Below, piece by piece: positions 1 to 9,682 of a stretch of DNA of 64,000 nucleotides. Location: assembly GCF_019449275.2 (NCBI RefSeq), contig NZ_JAHZQZ020000018.1, forward strand, positions 1-64,000, given 5' to 3'. Each line of letters opens with the position of its first letter. Position 1 is the first letter of the stretch. Origin of the DNA: Microbacterium sp. HD4P20 (GTDB lineage: Bacteria; Actinomycetota; Actinomycetes; Actinomycetales; Microbacteriaceae). A program made the position numbers and the translations under genes. Under the pieces are notes generated by a model. It made no database searches. It was not told the origin of the DNA and saw nothing but the letters and a program-made list of their open reading frames with translations.

Positions 1-14
1 GACCACACACGTCG

Positions 15-761
15 ATGAGGAGAGCCGTGGCCGAGACAGCGCCTGCAGCGGGAGCGACATCCGCCCGCGCCTGGCGCGTCGTCCTCGAGAAGATCGAGAC
101 CGATCTGCTGGACGGCGCGCTGCAGCCCGGCGACCGGCTACCGCCTGAGCGGGAGCTGGCCGCCACACTCGGCGTCGGCCGTTCCAGCGTGCGCGAGGCG
201 CTGCGCGTGCTCGAGGTGATGGGACTGATCCGCACCGGCACCGGTTCGGGGCCGACATCCGGCGCGATCATCATCGCCACCCCGCGGGGCGGTATGTCGG
301 CGCTGTTGCGGCTGCAGGTCGCGGCACAGGGCTTTCCCCTTGACGATGTCGTGGCGACCCGTCTCGTGCTCGAGTCGGCGGTCGTCGAGACGCTTGCCGC
401 CGACCCCGATCGCGCCACTGCCGGAGCCCGGGCTGTTGTCGAGGCGATGGAGTCGGTCGATCTCACGCCCGCCGAGTTCCTATCGCTCGACGCTCAGCTG
501 CACCTGGCATTGGCCGAGGCGTCCGGCAACGTCGTGGTCGCCGCCATGATGGCGGGGCTTCGCACCGCGATCGAGTCGTACGTGCAAGCGGGTGCCGAGC
601 GGATCATGGATTGGGATGCCACGGCTGTTCGCCTGCGCCGCGAGCACCGCGCGATCCTCGACGCCGTCGACGCCGGTGACGTCGACCGGTCCCGCGCCCT
701 CGTGCGCGACCACATCACCGGCTACTACGCACAGGCGGGCCTTGCCCGCACCCAGGTCTGA
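15..761 (+). CDS. FadR-subfamily GntR transcriptional regulator, LldR-like
   Basis: Predicted DNA-binding repressor of the adjacent lactate dehydrogenase gene. The 248-residue product has an N-terminal winged helix (about residues 20-85, with the typical PPERELA and [10 protein letters not shown] segments) and a C-terminal FCD ligand-binding domain. The FCD metal/effector residues are visible as [14 protein letters not shown] and the [12 protein letters not shown] segment. It lies 16 bases upstream of the lldD reading frame on the same strand, which fits LldR-type control of lactate use; the ligand is inferred from that neighbour. Only 14 bases precede the ATG, so the true start could lie outside the window. 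Confidence 0.85.
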   Translation: MRRAVAETAPAAGATSARAWRVVLEKIETDLLDGALQPGDRLPPERELAATLGVGRSSVREALRVLEVMGLIRTGTGSGPTSGAIIIATPRGGMSALLRLQVAAQGFPLDDVVATRLVLESAVVETLAADPDRATAGARAVVEAMESVDLTPAEFLSLDAQLHLALAEASGNVVVAAMMAGLRTAIESYVQAGAERIMDWDATAVRLRREHRAILDAVDAGDVDRSRALVRDHITGYYAQAGLARTQV

Positions 762-777
762 AACCGAAAGGCAACCC

Positions 778-2146
778 ATGGTCACGCGTCAGCTGCCCAA
801 GCCCGCGGAGCTCCTCGAGCTCATGCAGTTCAAGAAGCCCGAGCTCAACGCCAGGAAGCGTCGCCTCGAGTCGGCGCTCACGATCTACGACCTGCGGGCG
901 ATCGCGAAGCGCCGCACGCCCAAGGCGGCGTTCGGACTACACGGACGGCGCCGCCGAGGGCGAGCTGTCGCTCGCGCGCGCCCGGCAGGCGTTCGAGGAC
1001 GTCGAGTTCCACCCGAGCATCCTGCGGCCGGCGGAGCGCGTCGACATGTCGACCGAGATCCTCGGCGGCCCCTCGGCGCTGCCGTTCGGCATCGCGCCGA
1101 CCGGGTTCACGCGGCTGATGCAGACCGAGGGCGAGAGCGCGGGCGCATCGGCGGCCGGTGCCGCCGGCATCCCGTTCACTCTCTCGACCCTGGGGACCAC
1201 CTCGATCGAAGACGTGAAGAAGGCCAACCCGAACGGACGCAACTGGTTCCAGTTGTATGTCATGCGCGACCGCGAGATCTCGTACGGACTGGCTCGTCGG
1301 GCTGCCGAGGCCGGCTTCGACACGCTGCAGTTCACGGTCGACACGCCCGTTGCCGGGGCGCGACTGCGCGACAAGCGCAACGGGTTCTCGATTCCGCCGC
1401 AGCTCACGCTCGGCACGATCATCAACGCCATCCCGCGGCCGTGGTGGTGGTACGACTTCCTCACCACGCCCAAGCTCGAGTTCGCGTCGCTGTCGACGAC
1501 CGGGGGTACGGTCGGCGAGCTGCTCAACGCGGCGATGGACCCCACCATCAGCTATGACGACCTCGACATCATCCGTGAGATCTGGCCGGGCAAGATCGTC
1601 GTCAAGGGCGTGCAGAACGTCGAGGATTCGAAGCGGCTGATCGATGCCGGGGTTGACGGAATCATTCTGTCGAACCACGGGGGACGCCAGCTCGACCGTG
1701 CGCCGATCCCGTTCCGGCTGCTGCCCGAGGTGGTGCGTGAGGTCGGCAAGGACGCGACTGTCATGGTCGACACGGGCATCATGAACGGCGCCGACATCGT
1801 CGCCTCGGTTGCGCTCGGCGCGAAGTTCACACTCATCGGACGTGCCTACCTCTACGGCCTCATGGCCGGCGGCCGCGAGGGCGTCGACCGTACGATCGCG
1901 ATCCTGCGCTCCGAGATCGAGCGCACGATGCAGCTCCTCGGGGTTGCCGCGCTCGCCGAGCTCGAGCCGAAGCATGTCACGCAGCTCACCCGGCTCATGC
2001 CGCTGGCCGGTGCCCCGGCCGAGGCTGTGGGCGGGGGAGCGCCGCGCGTGCGCGCCGTGTCCGGTTCGTCGGCACGGGCGCCCAAGGCCTCCGCCACGAC
2101 GAAGAAGGAGTCCGAGGCGAGGCCCAAGGCCTCCGCCAAGAGCTGA
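778..2146 (+). pseudogene. lldD: L-lactate dehydrogenase (FMN-dependent), interrupted by +1 frameshift
   Basis: Flavin-dependent alpha-hydroxy-acid dehydrogenase that would oxidise L-lactate to pyruvate at the membrane. It starts at ATG 778 after GAAAGG (7-base spacing). The reading frame is normal to codon 52 (TTC 931-933). One extra G at 934/935 then moves the family sequence (AAF then [12 protein letters not shown]) into the next frame, which stays open to 2146. As written, translation leaves the homologous frame and ends at 1557, giving about 259 residues. Correcting the base gives 455 residues with the FMN and catalytic signatures [14 protein letters not shown] and SNHGGRQLD. The last 40 residues are an Ala/Lys-rich tail. 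Either a sequencing error or a recent inactivation; everything downstream of the break is intact. Confidence 0.85.
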
Positions 2147-2147
2147 C

Positions 2148-2261
2148 GCGTTTCGTCTTGCGAAGACCCGCGCTGAGCGAGCGCTAGCGAGTCGAAGCGT
2201 CGCTCAACGACCGCCATTCTTCCGTTCGTTGAGCGAGGAGCGCAGCGACGAGACGAAACGC
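2148..2261. repeat. palindromic intergenic element between convergent genes
   Basis: The gap between lldD and the HAD gene is bounded by GCGTTTCGTC (2148-2157) and its inverse GACGAAACGC (2252-2261). The right half reads CGTT-GAGCGAGGAGCGCAGCGACGAGACG, close to the inverse of the arm found at 59491-59525. It probably acts as a bidirectional transcription stop. It belongs to the same family as 9683-9699 and 59438-59525. Confidence 0.6.
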
Positions 2262-2270
2262 TTCGGAGCG

Positions 2271-3047
2271 CTAGACGCGGACGGGGAGCGTGGGGATGAG
2301 CCGCTCGAGGTAATCGGCGGTGTCTTCCCAGCCGTCGACGGCGTGGCAGGACACACCCATTGCGAGCACGGGGTAGTCGTTGCCGTCGGGGTCGAGGCGG
2401 TCGCCGACGAACAGCATGTCGTCGAGCGGGATGCCGGTCTGCTCCGACAGCTGACGCATGCCGTACGCCTTGTCGATGCCGCGTTCGGTGATGTCGACCG
2501 AGGTCGAGCCTCCGGAACGGACCTCGAGGTCGGGAAGGAGCGCGGCCACGGCGGCGCGGAGCGTGTTCTTCTTCTCGCCGGTGGGATCCCACGTGCTCTT
2601 GACCGACACGGGAGCCTTCTGGCCGAGGGCGGAGAAGGTGATCTGGGAGCCGCGGTCTTCGAGGATGTCGCCCCAGGTCTCGGACTCCCACAGGCCGAGG
2701 CGTCGCGCTTCGCCCTCGACGGCGGCCAGTGCGCGTGACTTCTCGTCGTCGGTCAGCGAGCGCTTGTAGACCGTGACGATGCCGTCTTTGGACAGCCGGT
2801 AGTACTGGGTGCCGCAGGTGGGCAACAGGTGCATGCGCTCGAGGACGGCGGGCGAGGCATCGGGAAGTCGGTCGACGACCTGCGCGATGAACTGGGCGAG
2901 CTGCCCGCCCGAGATGATCGCGACCTCGACACGCTCCGCCAGCGCGATCAGCAGGTCGCCGATGCGCGGATCGATGGGGCTCTTCGACGGCGCGAGCGTG
3001 TCGTCGAGATCGAACGCCACGAGGCGGGGCGGGATGCTGCCTGTCAT
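2271..3047 (-). CDS. HAD-IIB family phosphatase, phosphomannomutase-like
   Basis: Cytosolic Mg-dependent HAD-superfamily enzyme of 258 residues acting on a phosphorylated, probably sugar, substrate. Motif I is FDLDDTL with two aspartates, motif II is IISGG, and motif IV is GDRLDPDGNDYP, which resembles the GGNDYE segment of eukaryotic-type phosphomannomutases. A type IIB cap lies between them. The start ATG at 3047 follows AAGGA with 7-base spacing. It stands alone, convergent with lldD and upstream of nothing on its strand. Mutase versus simple phosphatase activity cannot be decided from sequence alone. Confidence 0.75.
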   Translation of the reverse strand: MTGSIPPRLVAFDLDDTLAPSKSPIDPRIGDLLIALAERVEVAIISGGQLAQFIAQVVDRLPDASPAVLERMHLLPTCGTQYYRLSKDGIVTVYKRSLTDDEKSRALAAVEGEARRLGLWESETWGDILEDRGSQITFSALGQKAPVSVKSTWDPTGEKKNTLRAAVAALLPDLEVRSGGSTSVDITERGIDKAYGMRQLSEQTGIPLDDMLFVGDRLDPDGNDYPVLAMGVSCHAVDGWEDTADYLERLIPTLPVRV

Positions 3048-3073
3048 CGTCTGGATCCTTCGGTCATTCGATG

Positions 3074-3102
3074 CGAAAGGCTCCGCCGATGTGGCGGAGC
3101 CT
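3074..3102 (-). terminator. Rho-independent terminator after tRNA-Pro
   Basis: A perfect 10-bp stem, AGGCTCCGCC (3078-3087) with GGCGGAGCCT (3093-3102), has a 5-base loop. On the minus strand it is followed by TTTCGC. It lies 9 bases downstream of the tRNA 3' end. Confidence 0.8.
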
Positions 3103-3110
3103 CTCTGTGG

Positions 3111-3184
<74 letters not shown>

Positions 3185-3201
3185 ATGACAACCCCACGAG
3201 T

Positions 3202-5037
3202 CTACCTGATCTTCGGGCGCGCGCCGAACCGGGAGCGTGCGGTTGCGGCGAGGGATGCCCCGGCGGTGAGCAGCCCGATCGCGAGCCCGGCGGGGCCGCG
3301 GAGCGCGTCGATGCCGGTTCCGGTCGCCGCCAGAGCGGGTGGCGAGTCGGTCGGGGCCGGAGCGGCCGCGTCGACCCGCGAGGTCTCGTTCTCGATGCCG
3401 CAGACGCCGGTGTGGACCGTGGCGCCGGCGTCATCGACGGCGTGCTCCTGCCAGTAGTAGGTGCCCCCAAGCTCGATCGGGGGCGACGTGACGGCGTAGC
3501 TGCCAACCGCCGTGATCTCGAGTTGTTCGCTCTGCCACACCAGGTTCGCCGGCACGCACGTGTCCGACGCCGCGACGCCGTCCACCGCGCGATAGACCGC
3601 CGCGCTGATCCGAAGCCCGTCCGCGGGCACGCCGCCGGTGACGTGGATGGTGTCGGTGATGGTGCCGCCGACGGTCCCCGTGGGCTGTGCGGTCGTCGTG
3701 ATCGCCGGCACGACCGCGACCTGGCTGCGTTCCCCGAACGCCTCCGCCCAGGAGTAGCCGGCGCCGGTGTGCGCTGACACCTCGGGCGATTGGTCCGCGG
3801 CGCGGATGGTCCACACCGCCGTGTAGAAGCCCGCGGCAGCCATGTCCCACGGCGAGGTCACCGCATAGGGTGCGTTCGGTCCTGTCGCGGCATCCGTGAC
3901 GAGGGAGAGAGTCCCGACCGGTTCCGCTTCTGCCGGGACGGGCTCGCCTGGCGTCGGCTCGGTATCGGTGCGGTACACCGTCGCGCTCGCGGTGACCGGG
4001 AGGAACGACCCGTCCCCGCCGCGCGGCCACTCACCGGCGGCGAGCTCGAAGGTGATCTCGTCGATGTAGGGACCTCCTGCCGAGTAGCGGTCGGCAACCT
4101 GCGTCGAGATCGTCGGAGCGAAGGGTGGCATGCGGGGCGTGGCATCCTGCCCGGTCACCTCGAACTCCACCGTTCCCGCCGGTCCCGCAGTGTCCTGCCC
4201 GCCCGGGGTCGTGTAATGGCGGACCGCGGCGGCGTAGCCGGCCGAGAACCGCCCGGTCGCGCTCACACTGTACGGGCGACCTTCGGCCGGCTGCTGCGCG
4301 GTGATCGCGTAGGGAGTGCCGGGCGTCACACCCTCGCGAGTCGCCGCGCCGGTATCCGTGAAGACGGCGTTGGTGAGCGTCAGTGATCCCGATGCCGTTG
4401 TCGTGGTCGCGTCGACCCGGACCGTGCCGGCGCGGTGGTCGGCGGCATCCGTCGTGAACGTCACCGATCCGCTCGCTGACGTCATGCCGGCGGCGGCGTG
4501 CGTCGCTTCGTCGTAGTACGCGACGGCGCGGTCCTGTACGGCCTGACTGTGCTCGGGGGCGAGTGCCGAGAAGGTCCAATGGATGGCGCCTGCGAGGGTG
4601 TCCCCGGCGTAGCCGAACGCGTGCAGCGTCTCATCCCAGTTCGCGATCGCCTTCACCGCCCAGCCGACCGCCGCCGCCTGAACCGGGTCGGTCGTCTGCC
4701 CGTACTTCGTCACGAGCAGATTGATGCGGGTGAGCTTCTCGGGGCTCAGGCCAGCGGCCGAACCGCTGATGCCGTGGTCGATGCTCGTGCCGGTCGGCGC
4801 CGGCGCCCCCGGGGTGATGCAGTAGGTGTGCACGCCGTCGACGACCATCGAACCGTGCCAGCCGTACCGTGAGATCGGCGCCCAGGCGCCGAAGCCGGCG
4901 CCCTGTGTCGCGGCGTGGGCCGGGGCGGCCACCACCACGCCGCCGATGAGGACGGTGAGCAGAGTGGCCATCGTCGCGAACATCGCGAGGATTCGGCGGC
5001 GGAGAGGATGCGGGGCAGGGGCTTGTCGGATCGGCAC
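3202..5037 (-). CDS. LAATG-anchored surface protein with predicted thioester domain
   Basis: Secreted, wall-attached protein of 611 residues. The GTG at 5037 is preferred over the longer frame because AGGA precedes it by about 8 bases and it leaves a normal signal peptide: RRR, a hydrophobic core, then cleavage near AHA (residues 40-42). Next comes a domain with YCITPG (Cys73) and DPVQAAAVGWAV (Gln120), the Cys and Gln pattern of thioester adhesin domains. The middle is made of beta-rich, Thr-rich modules. The C-terminus has LAATG (569-573), a hydrophobic stretch and a basic tail, which is the class E sortase (LAXTG) signal. No sortase is in the window. The binding target is unknown, and the thioester assignment is pattern-based. 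Confidence 0.75.
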   Translation of the reverse strand: MPIRQAPAPHPLRRRILAMFATMATLLTVLIGGVVVAAPAHAATQGAGFGAWAPISRYGWHGSMVVDGVHTYCITPGAPAPTGTSIDHGISGSAAGLSPEKLTRINLLVTKYGQTTDPVQAAAVGWAVKAIANWDETLHAFGYAGDTLAGAIHWTFSALAPEHSQAVQDRAVAYYDEATHAAAGMTSASGSVTFTTDAADHRAGTVRVDATTTTASGSLTLTNAVFTDTGAATREGVTPGTPYAITAQQPAEGRPYSVSATGRFSAGYAAAVRHYTTPGGQDTAGPAGTVEFEVTGQDATPRMPPFAPTISTQVADRYSAGGPYIDEITFELAAGEWPRGGDGSFLPVTASATVYRTDTEPTPGEPVPAEAEPVGTLSLVTDAATGPNAPYAVTSPWDMAAAGFYTAVWTIRAADQSPEVSAHTGAGYSWAEAFGERSQVAVVPAITTTAQPTGTVGGTITDTIHVTGGVPADGLRISAAVYRAVDGVAASDTCVPANLVWQSEQLEITAVGSYAVTSPPIELGGTYYWQEHAVDDAGATVHTGVCGIENETSRVDAAAPAPTDSPPALAATGTGIDALRGPAGLAIGLLTAGASLAATARSRFGARPKIR

Positions 5038-5138
5038 AGCTCGATCCTGGTTGCAGCCGCGTAACCGTCCCGAGCGTGAGCCGCGATCTGTGGATGAGGT
5101 TGAAAGAACCGCTCCTGGGGAGGAACGGACGGCGGACG

Positions 5139-6080
5139 CTACGCGCGGGCGGTGAAAGTGAGGAGGGATACTTCGGGCCGGCACGCGAAGCGCACGGGAG
5201 CGTAGATGGAGTGCCCGAGACCGGCGCTGACATTCAGCGGCACGGTGCGGCCGCCACGTGTCCACGTGCTGAGGCCGCGCGCCTGCCGTAGCGGGATGTC
5301 GCAGTTGGCCACGAGGGCTCCGAAGCCGGGCACGCGCACCTGGCCGCCGTGCGTGTGGCCGCCGAAGATCGCCTCCGCGCCCAGGTCGGTGAACTCGTCG
5401 AGCACACGCCGGTAGGGCGCGTGGGTGACGCCGATCGTGAGGTCCGCCTCGCGATCGTGGCGTAGACCTTCGACCAGGTCCGGGAGCACCTCGAGCCGGT
5501 CCCAGTCGCGGTGCGCGTCGCTGACGCCGAACGCGTCGATGCGCCGGCCGCCGGCATCCAGCGATCCCACCGCGTTGTTGAGGTCGAGCCAGCCGAGCTC
5601 ATCGCTCAAGTAGCCGTCGAGGGCGTCGGCGTCGAGGGGCTCGGCGGTGTGCTTCACGCTCGATGGCCCCATGAAGTACTTCAGGGGATTGCGCGGCGAC
5701 GGAGCGGTGTGGTCGTTCGACCCGTGAACGAAGACCCCGGGGATGCCGCGGAGCGGGTCGAACGCCGCGCGCAGGCCGCGCAACCCTTCGGCGTGGCCGA
5801 GGTTGTCGCCCGTGTTCACCACGAGATCGGGCTGGAGTTCGGCCAGCGCCGCGATCCACCGCTGCTTGCGGCGCTGCCACGGTGCCATGTGCGCGTCCGA
5901 CAGGTGCAGCACACGGAGCGGCGCGGAACCTGCCGGCAGCACCGGCACCTCGTGGAAGCGCACGGTGAACAGGTACCGCTCGATGCCGATGCCCCAGATC
6001 GCCGCCGCGGCGCCGACCGCCCCCACCGCGCCGAGCGCGGTGAGGGCGGTGCGGGAAACTCCGGATGCGCTGGGTGGCAC
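5139..6080 (-). CDS. membrane-anchored metallophosphoesterase (Rv3683/YkuE type)
   Basis: Calcineurin-like phosphoesterase of 313 residues. An N-terminal hydrophobic helix (about 8-30) likely anchors it in the membrane. The two-metal site is visible as LSDAHM, NTGDN, GSNDH and GGHTHGGQ. The GTG start at 6080 shares one base with the stop codon of the upstream PBP gene (TAGTG), so the two are translationally coupled. The same pair occurs in Mycobacterium tuberculosis as Rv3682 (ponA2) and Rv3683. Substrate unknown; a role on cell-envelope or lipid phosphates is inferred from context. Confidence 0.85.
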   Translation of the reverse strand: MPPSASGVSRTALTALGAVGAVGAAAAIWGIGIERYLFTVRFHEVPVLPAGSAPLRVLHLSDAHMAPWQRRKQRWIAALAELQPDLVVNTGDNLGHAEGLRGLRAAFDPLRGIPGVFVHGSNDHTAPSPRNPLKYFMGPSSVKHTAEPLDADALDGYLSDELGWLDLNNAVGSLDAGGRRIDAFGVSDAHRDWDRLEVLPDLVEGLRHDREADLTIGVTHAPYRRVLDEFTDLGAEAIFGGHTHGGQVRVPGFGALVANCDIPLRQARGLSTWTRGGRTVPLNVSAGLGHSIYAPVRFACRPEVSLLTFTARA

Positions 6081-8857
6081 TAGTCGTCGTTGTCGTCGTT
6101 GCCGCGACCGCCGCCGCAGTTCGCCGCGGCGTAGTCGACCGTGATCGCGGAGTTGCGGTTCACGACGCTGCCGGCGCCGGGACTCGTGCCCGTGGCCCGG
6201 GGCTGAGCGGCCGCCTCATCCGGAGTGCACGTGCCCTCGGTGACGTTGCCGAAACCGGCGCTGCGCAGCGCGCCGATGGCGCCGTTCAATGGCTGCCCGC
6301 TGACCTCGGGAACGGTGATCGCCTGCCCGTTGCTGGGGTTGATCGTGACGGTGGCGCCGCCCGCGACCTTGCCTGCGCCGGGGTTCTGCGCTGCCACCAG
6401 ACCTTCGGCCTGGTCCGAATCGACGGGGCCGCCCACGATGACATCGAAACCGGCGTTCCTCAACTGGGCTTCGGCATCTTGCACGGTCATACCGACGACG
6501 TTCGGCAGATCCGTGAGCACAGTCCGCGACAGGTTGCTGTCCGGCGCAGGGAAGCGTTCACCGGGATAGAACTGGTTCGCCGCCGCCTGCACTTCACGTG
6601 CGAGGGCGTACCGCTTGTCGTTCTGCCTGTAGTCGAAAACACTGATGAAGCCGTCGTAGTTGCCGACCCACGCCGCGGTCGCCACCTTCGTGCTGGATTC
6701 GATCATCCAGGTCTGAATCTCCTCATGCGTTCCGGTCTTGCCGAGCAACGGCGTTCCATCGAAGGGGTTGCCCCCGCGCCCGGTTCCGCCGGTCATGACG
6801 CCCTGAAGCGCAAACGCCGCAGTGGCCGCCACCTCAGGAGAAATCACCTGCGAGCACGTGCGTTCCGGGCGGGGCAGTTCGTTGCCATCGGAATCCGTCA
6901 CGCGATCGATGGCCTGGGGCTGGCAGTAGATGCCCTTGTTGGCCACGGTGGCGTACGCCCCAGCCATCGCCATGGGGGAGACGGCGTTCGGACCGATGAC
7001 GGAGAACGCGCCGTCCATCTTGACGGGCTCTCCGCCCTTTGCGAGCGTCACTCCCATCTTCGTGGCGACGTTTCGGATGTCGCACAGGTCGAGCTTCTCC
7101 GCCATTGCCAGGTAGCCCGAGTTCAAGGACGACGCCGTGAATGAGAGCGGGTTGCCGACCGTGCCGTTGCCTCCGCCGAAGTTCTGAATCGGCTTTGCCC
7201 CTTGATCGATCCACCAGCCGCTGCCGTCCGCTGCGCAGCTGTTCTTCATCTTCGTGATCTTGCGGACCCTGCCGTTCAGCGTCTCGCGGACCGAATGGCC
7301 CTTCTCGAGCCAGTCGATCAGCGTGAAGAGCTTGAACGTCGAACCCGCATTGAACCCGTCGGAATGCCCGAACTGCGAATTCCCGGCGAACACCAGGGAA
7401 GAATAGCCCGGCACCCCAGCCAAGGAGGCGTCCTCAGTGAAGGTGGTGTTCTGAGCGATGGCGAGAACACGGCCACTCGTTGCCTCCAAGCTGACCACGG
7501 TCGAGCCGAGCTTGATGCCTTCCAAAGAGGTGGGCACATTCTCGGCCATGCTGGCCTCAGCGGCTCCCTGCACCCGAGGATCCAAGGTGGTGTACACGTT
7601 CAGACCACCACGTCGCAGGGTGTCGGCCCGGTCCTCTGCGGTCTCACCAAAGGCCGGGTCGTTGAGGATGACGTCCTTGACGTACTGGCAAAAGTACGCC
7701 GCGCCACCCGCGTTGACGCAGCCCGTCTTCGGTTCCGTGAGGACGGGCGTGATCGGCCACGCCGCGGCTTCGACATACTGTTCCCGCGTGATCTTGCCGT
7801 CTTCGAGCATGCGGCTGATCACATACAGCTGCCGCACCTTGGTCGAGGTGTAGCCGTCCGCCGCGGCGAGGTGCTGCTCGGGCGTGATTTCGCCCGACTC
7901 CAGCAGCTCGTCGAGAACCGTGATGTTCGCACCCTCGTCGATGATGCCGTCCGGTGCCTTGTTGAAGGTGGCACCGTCGGCGTCCACGATCGAGCCCGCA
8001 GGCTGGTCGATGCGGTACCTGTTCGGGTTCTGCACCATTCCGGCGAGCGTGGCGGCCTGCGCGACCGTGAGGTTGGCGGCATTGGTGCTGAAGTACCGAC
8101 GGGCTGCGGCTTCGACGCCGTAGGTGATGCCACCGAAGTTTCCGATGTTGAGGTAGCCGAGCAGGATGTCGTTCTTCGAGTACTTCTGCTCGAGCGAGAT
8201 GGCGTAGCGCATCTCCTGGAGCTTGCGCATGTAGCCGTCTGCTCCCTCCGCGGTGGTGGCGTCGACCCAGCAGTTGCGTAGAGCCTCATCGCGCGTCACC
8301 TTGACCACGGGCAGGCCAGTCGCCTCGTCCAAGACCACTTCGCCGGCGTCGTTGGTTTCGTACTCGGTCTCGGCGTTCTGCTCGCACTTCTGAATCAGGA
8401 CGTTCTTCACGTACTGCTGGCTGATCGTCGACCCGCCCTGCGTGTTCGCGTTGCTCTGGGCGTTCGACAGCAGAGCGCGCGTGGTTCCGATGAGGTCGAC
8501 CCCGCCGTGCTGGTAGTAGCGCGGGTCCTCGCTGGAGAGGAGTGCGTCGTACATGACGGGCGAGATCTGATCGAATTCGACCGGCGTACGGTCCTGCTCG
8601 AGGAACTGCGTCAGCAGCACGGGCTGGCCGGTGCCGGGATCCGTGGCGTAGAAGTTGCTCGGCAGCATCAGCTTGTCGATCTCGAGCACACTGGGCAGAT
8701 TGTCGAACATCGTGATCGCCCGCTCAGCCGCCGTGCCGGTGATGGCGACAGCGGGGGTGACCGTGGCGGCCACAAGCACACCCGCGACTGCGCTGAGGCC
8801 CACGAGGCCGGCGAGACCGCCGAGCACACCGCTAGCCGTCCGATTCTTATCAGGCAT
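6080..8857 (-). CDS. ponA2: bifunctional penicillin-binding protein with two PASTA domains
   Basis: Class A PBP (925 residues) that polymerises and cross-links peptidoglycan outside the membrane. Order: short cytoplasmic tail, transmembrane helix (about 12-40), GT51 glycosyltransferase (EDPRYYQHGGVD and GGSTISQQ motifs), then transpeptidase with STFK (catalytic Ser), SLNSGY (SxN) and KTGT. Two PASTA repeats follow (LPNVVGMT... and VPEVSGQP...), then a Gly/Asp-rich end. ATG 8857 is chosen because it gives the family-typical MPDKNRTASG start; an in-frame ATG at 8929 would add 24 unlikely residues. PASTA domains and the coupled phosphoesterase match the ponA2 locus of mycobacteria. Confidence 0.9.
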   Translation of the reverse strand: MPDKNRTASGVLGGLAGLVGLSAVAGVLVAATVTPAVAITGTAAERAITMFDNLPSVLEIDKLMLPSNFYATDPGTGQPVLLTQFLEQDRTPVEFDQISPVMYDALLSSEDPRYYQHGGVDLIGTTRALLSNAQSNANTQGGSTISQQYVKNVLIQKCEQNAETEYETNDAGEVVLDEATGLPVVKVTRDEALRNCWVDATTAEGADGYMRKLQEMRYAISLEQKYSKNDILLGYLNIGNFGGITYGVEAAARRYFSTNAANLTVAQAATLAGMVQNPNRYRIDQPAGSIVDADGATFNKAPDGIIDEGANITVLDELLESGEITPEQHLAAADGYTSTKVRQLYVISRMLEDGKITREQYVEAAAWPITPVLTEPKTGCVNAGGAAYFCQYVKDVILNDPAFGETAEDRADTLRRGGLNVYTTLDPRVQGAAEASMAENVPTSLEGIKLGSTVVSLEATSGRVLAIAQNTTFTEDASLAGVPGYSSLVFAGNSQFGHSDGFNAGSTFKLFTLIDWLEKGHSVRETLNGRVRKITKMKNSCAADGSGWWIDQGAKPIQNFGGGNGTVGNPLSFTASSLNSGYLAMAEKLDLCDIRNVATKMGVTLAKGGEPVKMDGAFSVIGPNAVSPMAMAGAYATVANKGIYCQPQAIDRVTDSDGNELPRPERTCSQVISPEVAATAAFALQGVMTGGTGRGGNPFDGTPLLGKTGTHEEIQTWMIESSTKVATAAWVGNYDGFISVFDYRQNDKRYALAREVQAAANQFYPGERFPAPDSNLSRTVLTDLPNVVGMTVQDAEAQLRNAGFDVIVGGPVDSDQAEGLVAAQNPGAGKVAGGATVTINPSNGQAITVPEVSGQPLNGAIGALRSAGFGNVTEGTCTPDEAAAQPRATGTSPGAGSVVNRNSAITVDYAAANCGGGRGNDDNDD

Positions 8858-8988
8858 AGGCTTGATCGTAAGGGAGATACCTGGGCGATTCCCTGACGGA
8901 CGTGCGCCCGCCAAGGTGTTTCCCAGCATTCCCCTGCCCTATCCGCGCGAGGATCCTTGCCGATCCGCGCCCACCTCGAGGAGTCTCG

Positions 8989-9204
8989 ATGACGACGTGG
9001 GAGTACCTCACCACGCCCTTGCTGATCCACAACACCGCCGCGATCCTCAACAACTGGGGCAAGCAGGGCTGGGAGCTGGTGCAGGTCGTGCCCGGTCCCG
9101 AGGGCGGGTTGGTGGCGTACTTCAAGCGTCCTTCCGGTGGTGGCCAGGCGAACGCGGGACTGGATGCCGCGGCCCAGGCCGCGCAGCAGTTCGAGGAGAG
9201 CTGA
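8989..9204 (+). CDS. DUF4177-type small protein (Rv3678A-like)
   Basis: 71-residue soluble protein with the conserved pattern WEYLTTPLLIHNTAAILNNWG and GWELVQVVPGPEGGLVAYFKRP. The function of the family is unknown. The ATG at 8989 follows GAGGAG with 7-base spacing, which excludes the longer frame beginning at 8902. It is divergent from ponA2 and sits 4 bases upstream of the RidA-family gene, so the two form an operon. The same neighbours occur near ponA2 in mycobacteria. Confidence 0.8.
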   Translation: MTTWEYLTTPLLIHNTAAILNNWGKQGWELVQVVPGPEGGLVAYFKRPSGGGQANAGLDAAAQAAQQFEES

Positions 9205-9208
9205 AACC

Positions 9209-9676
9209 GTGAGTGTGACTGAGCGACTGGCCGAGCTCGGCATCCGTCTTCCCGACGTCGTGCCGCCCGTGGCCGCCTACGTGCCGGCGAAGGCGCACGG
9301 CGATCTCGTCTACACGGCCGGACAGCTTCCGATGGTCTCGGGCTCGCTTCCCGCGACCGGAAAGGTCGGCGACGGCGAGGGCCTCGTGCCGGCGAGCGAC
9401 GCCAAGGACTATGCGCGACTGTGCGCGCTCAACGCCATCGCGGCGGCGGCGGCCGCCGCCGGCGGGGTGGATCGGCTCACGGGCGTGCTGAAGGTGACCG
9501 GGTTCGTGGCATCCGTTTCCGACTTCACCGGACAGCCCGGCGTCATCAACGGCGCGAGCGACGTTCTCGGCGAGATCTTCGGAGACGCCGGCCGGCACGC
9601 ACGCTCCGCGGTCGGCGTGCCGGTGCTGCCGCTGGACGCCCCCGTCGAAGTCGAGGTCGTCTTCACCACCGCCTGA
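9209..9676 (+). CDS. RidA/YjgF family protein
   Basis: 155-residue member of the RidA family, which hydrolyses reactive enamine/imine intermediates from PLP enzymes. Family features are the LVYTAGQLPMVSG core strand, NAIAAAAAAAGGVDRLTGVLKVTGFV, and the C-terminal HARSAVGVPVLPLDAPVEVE. The GTG start at 9209 lies 4 bases after the stop of the DUF4177 gene. This is the Rv3678c-like subgroup, so catalytic activity is not certain. Downstream it meets acs convergently with a 30-base gap. Confidence 0.85.
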   Translation: MSVTERLAELGIRLPDVVPPVAAYVPAKAHGDLVYTAGQLPMVSGSLPATGKVGDGEGLVPASDAKDYARLCALNAIAAAAAAAGGVDRLTGVLKVTGFVASVSDFTGQPGVINGASDVLGEIFGDAGRHARSAVGVPVLPLDAPVEVEVVFTTA

Positions 9677-9682
9677 CGTGAC

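Noticed and set aside
5038..5265. N-terminal 76-residue extension of the surface protein
   Set aside because: Arg-rich, overlaps the metallophosphoesterase end, and hides a good signal peptide; GTG 5037 has an RBS.
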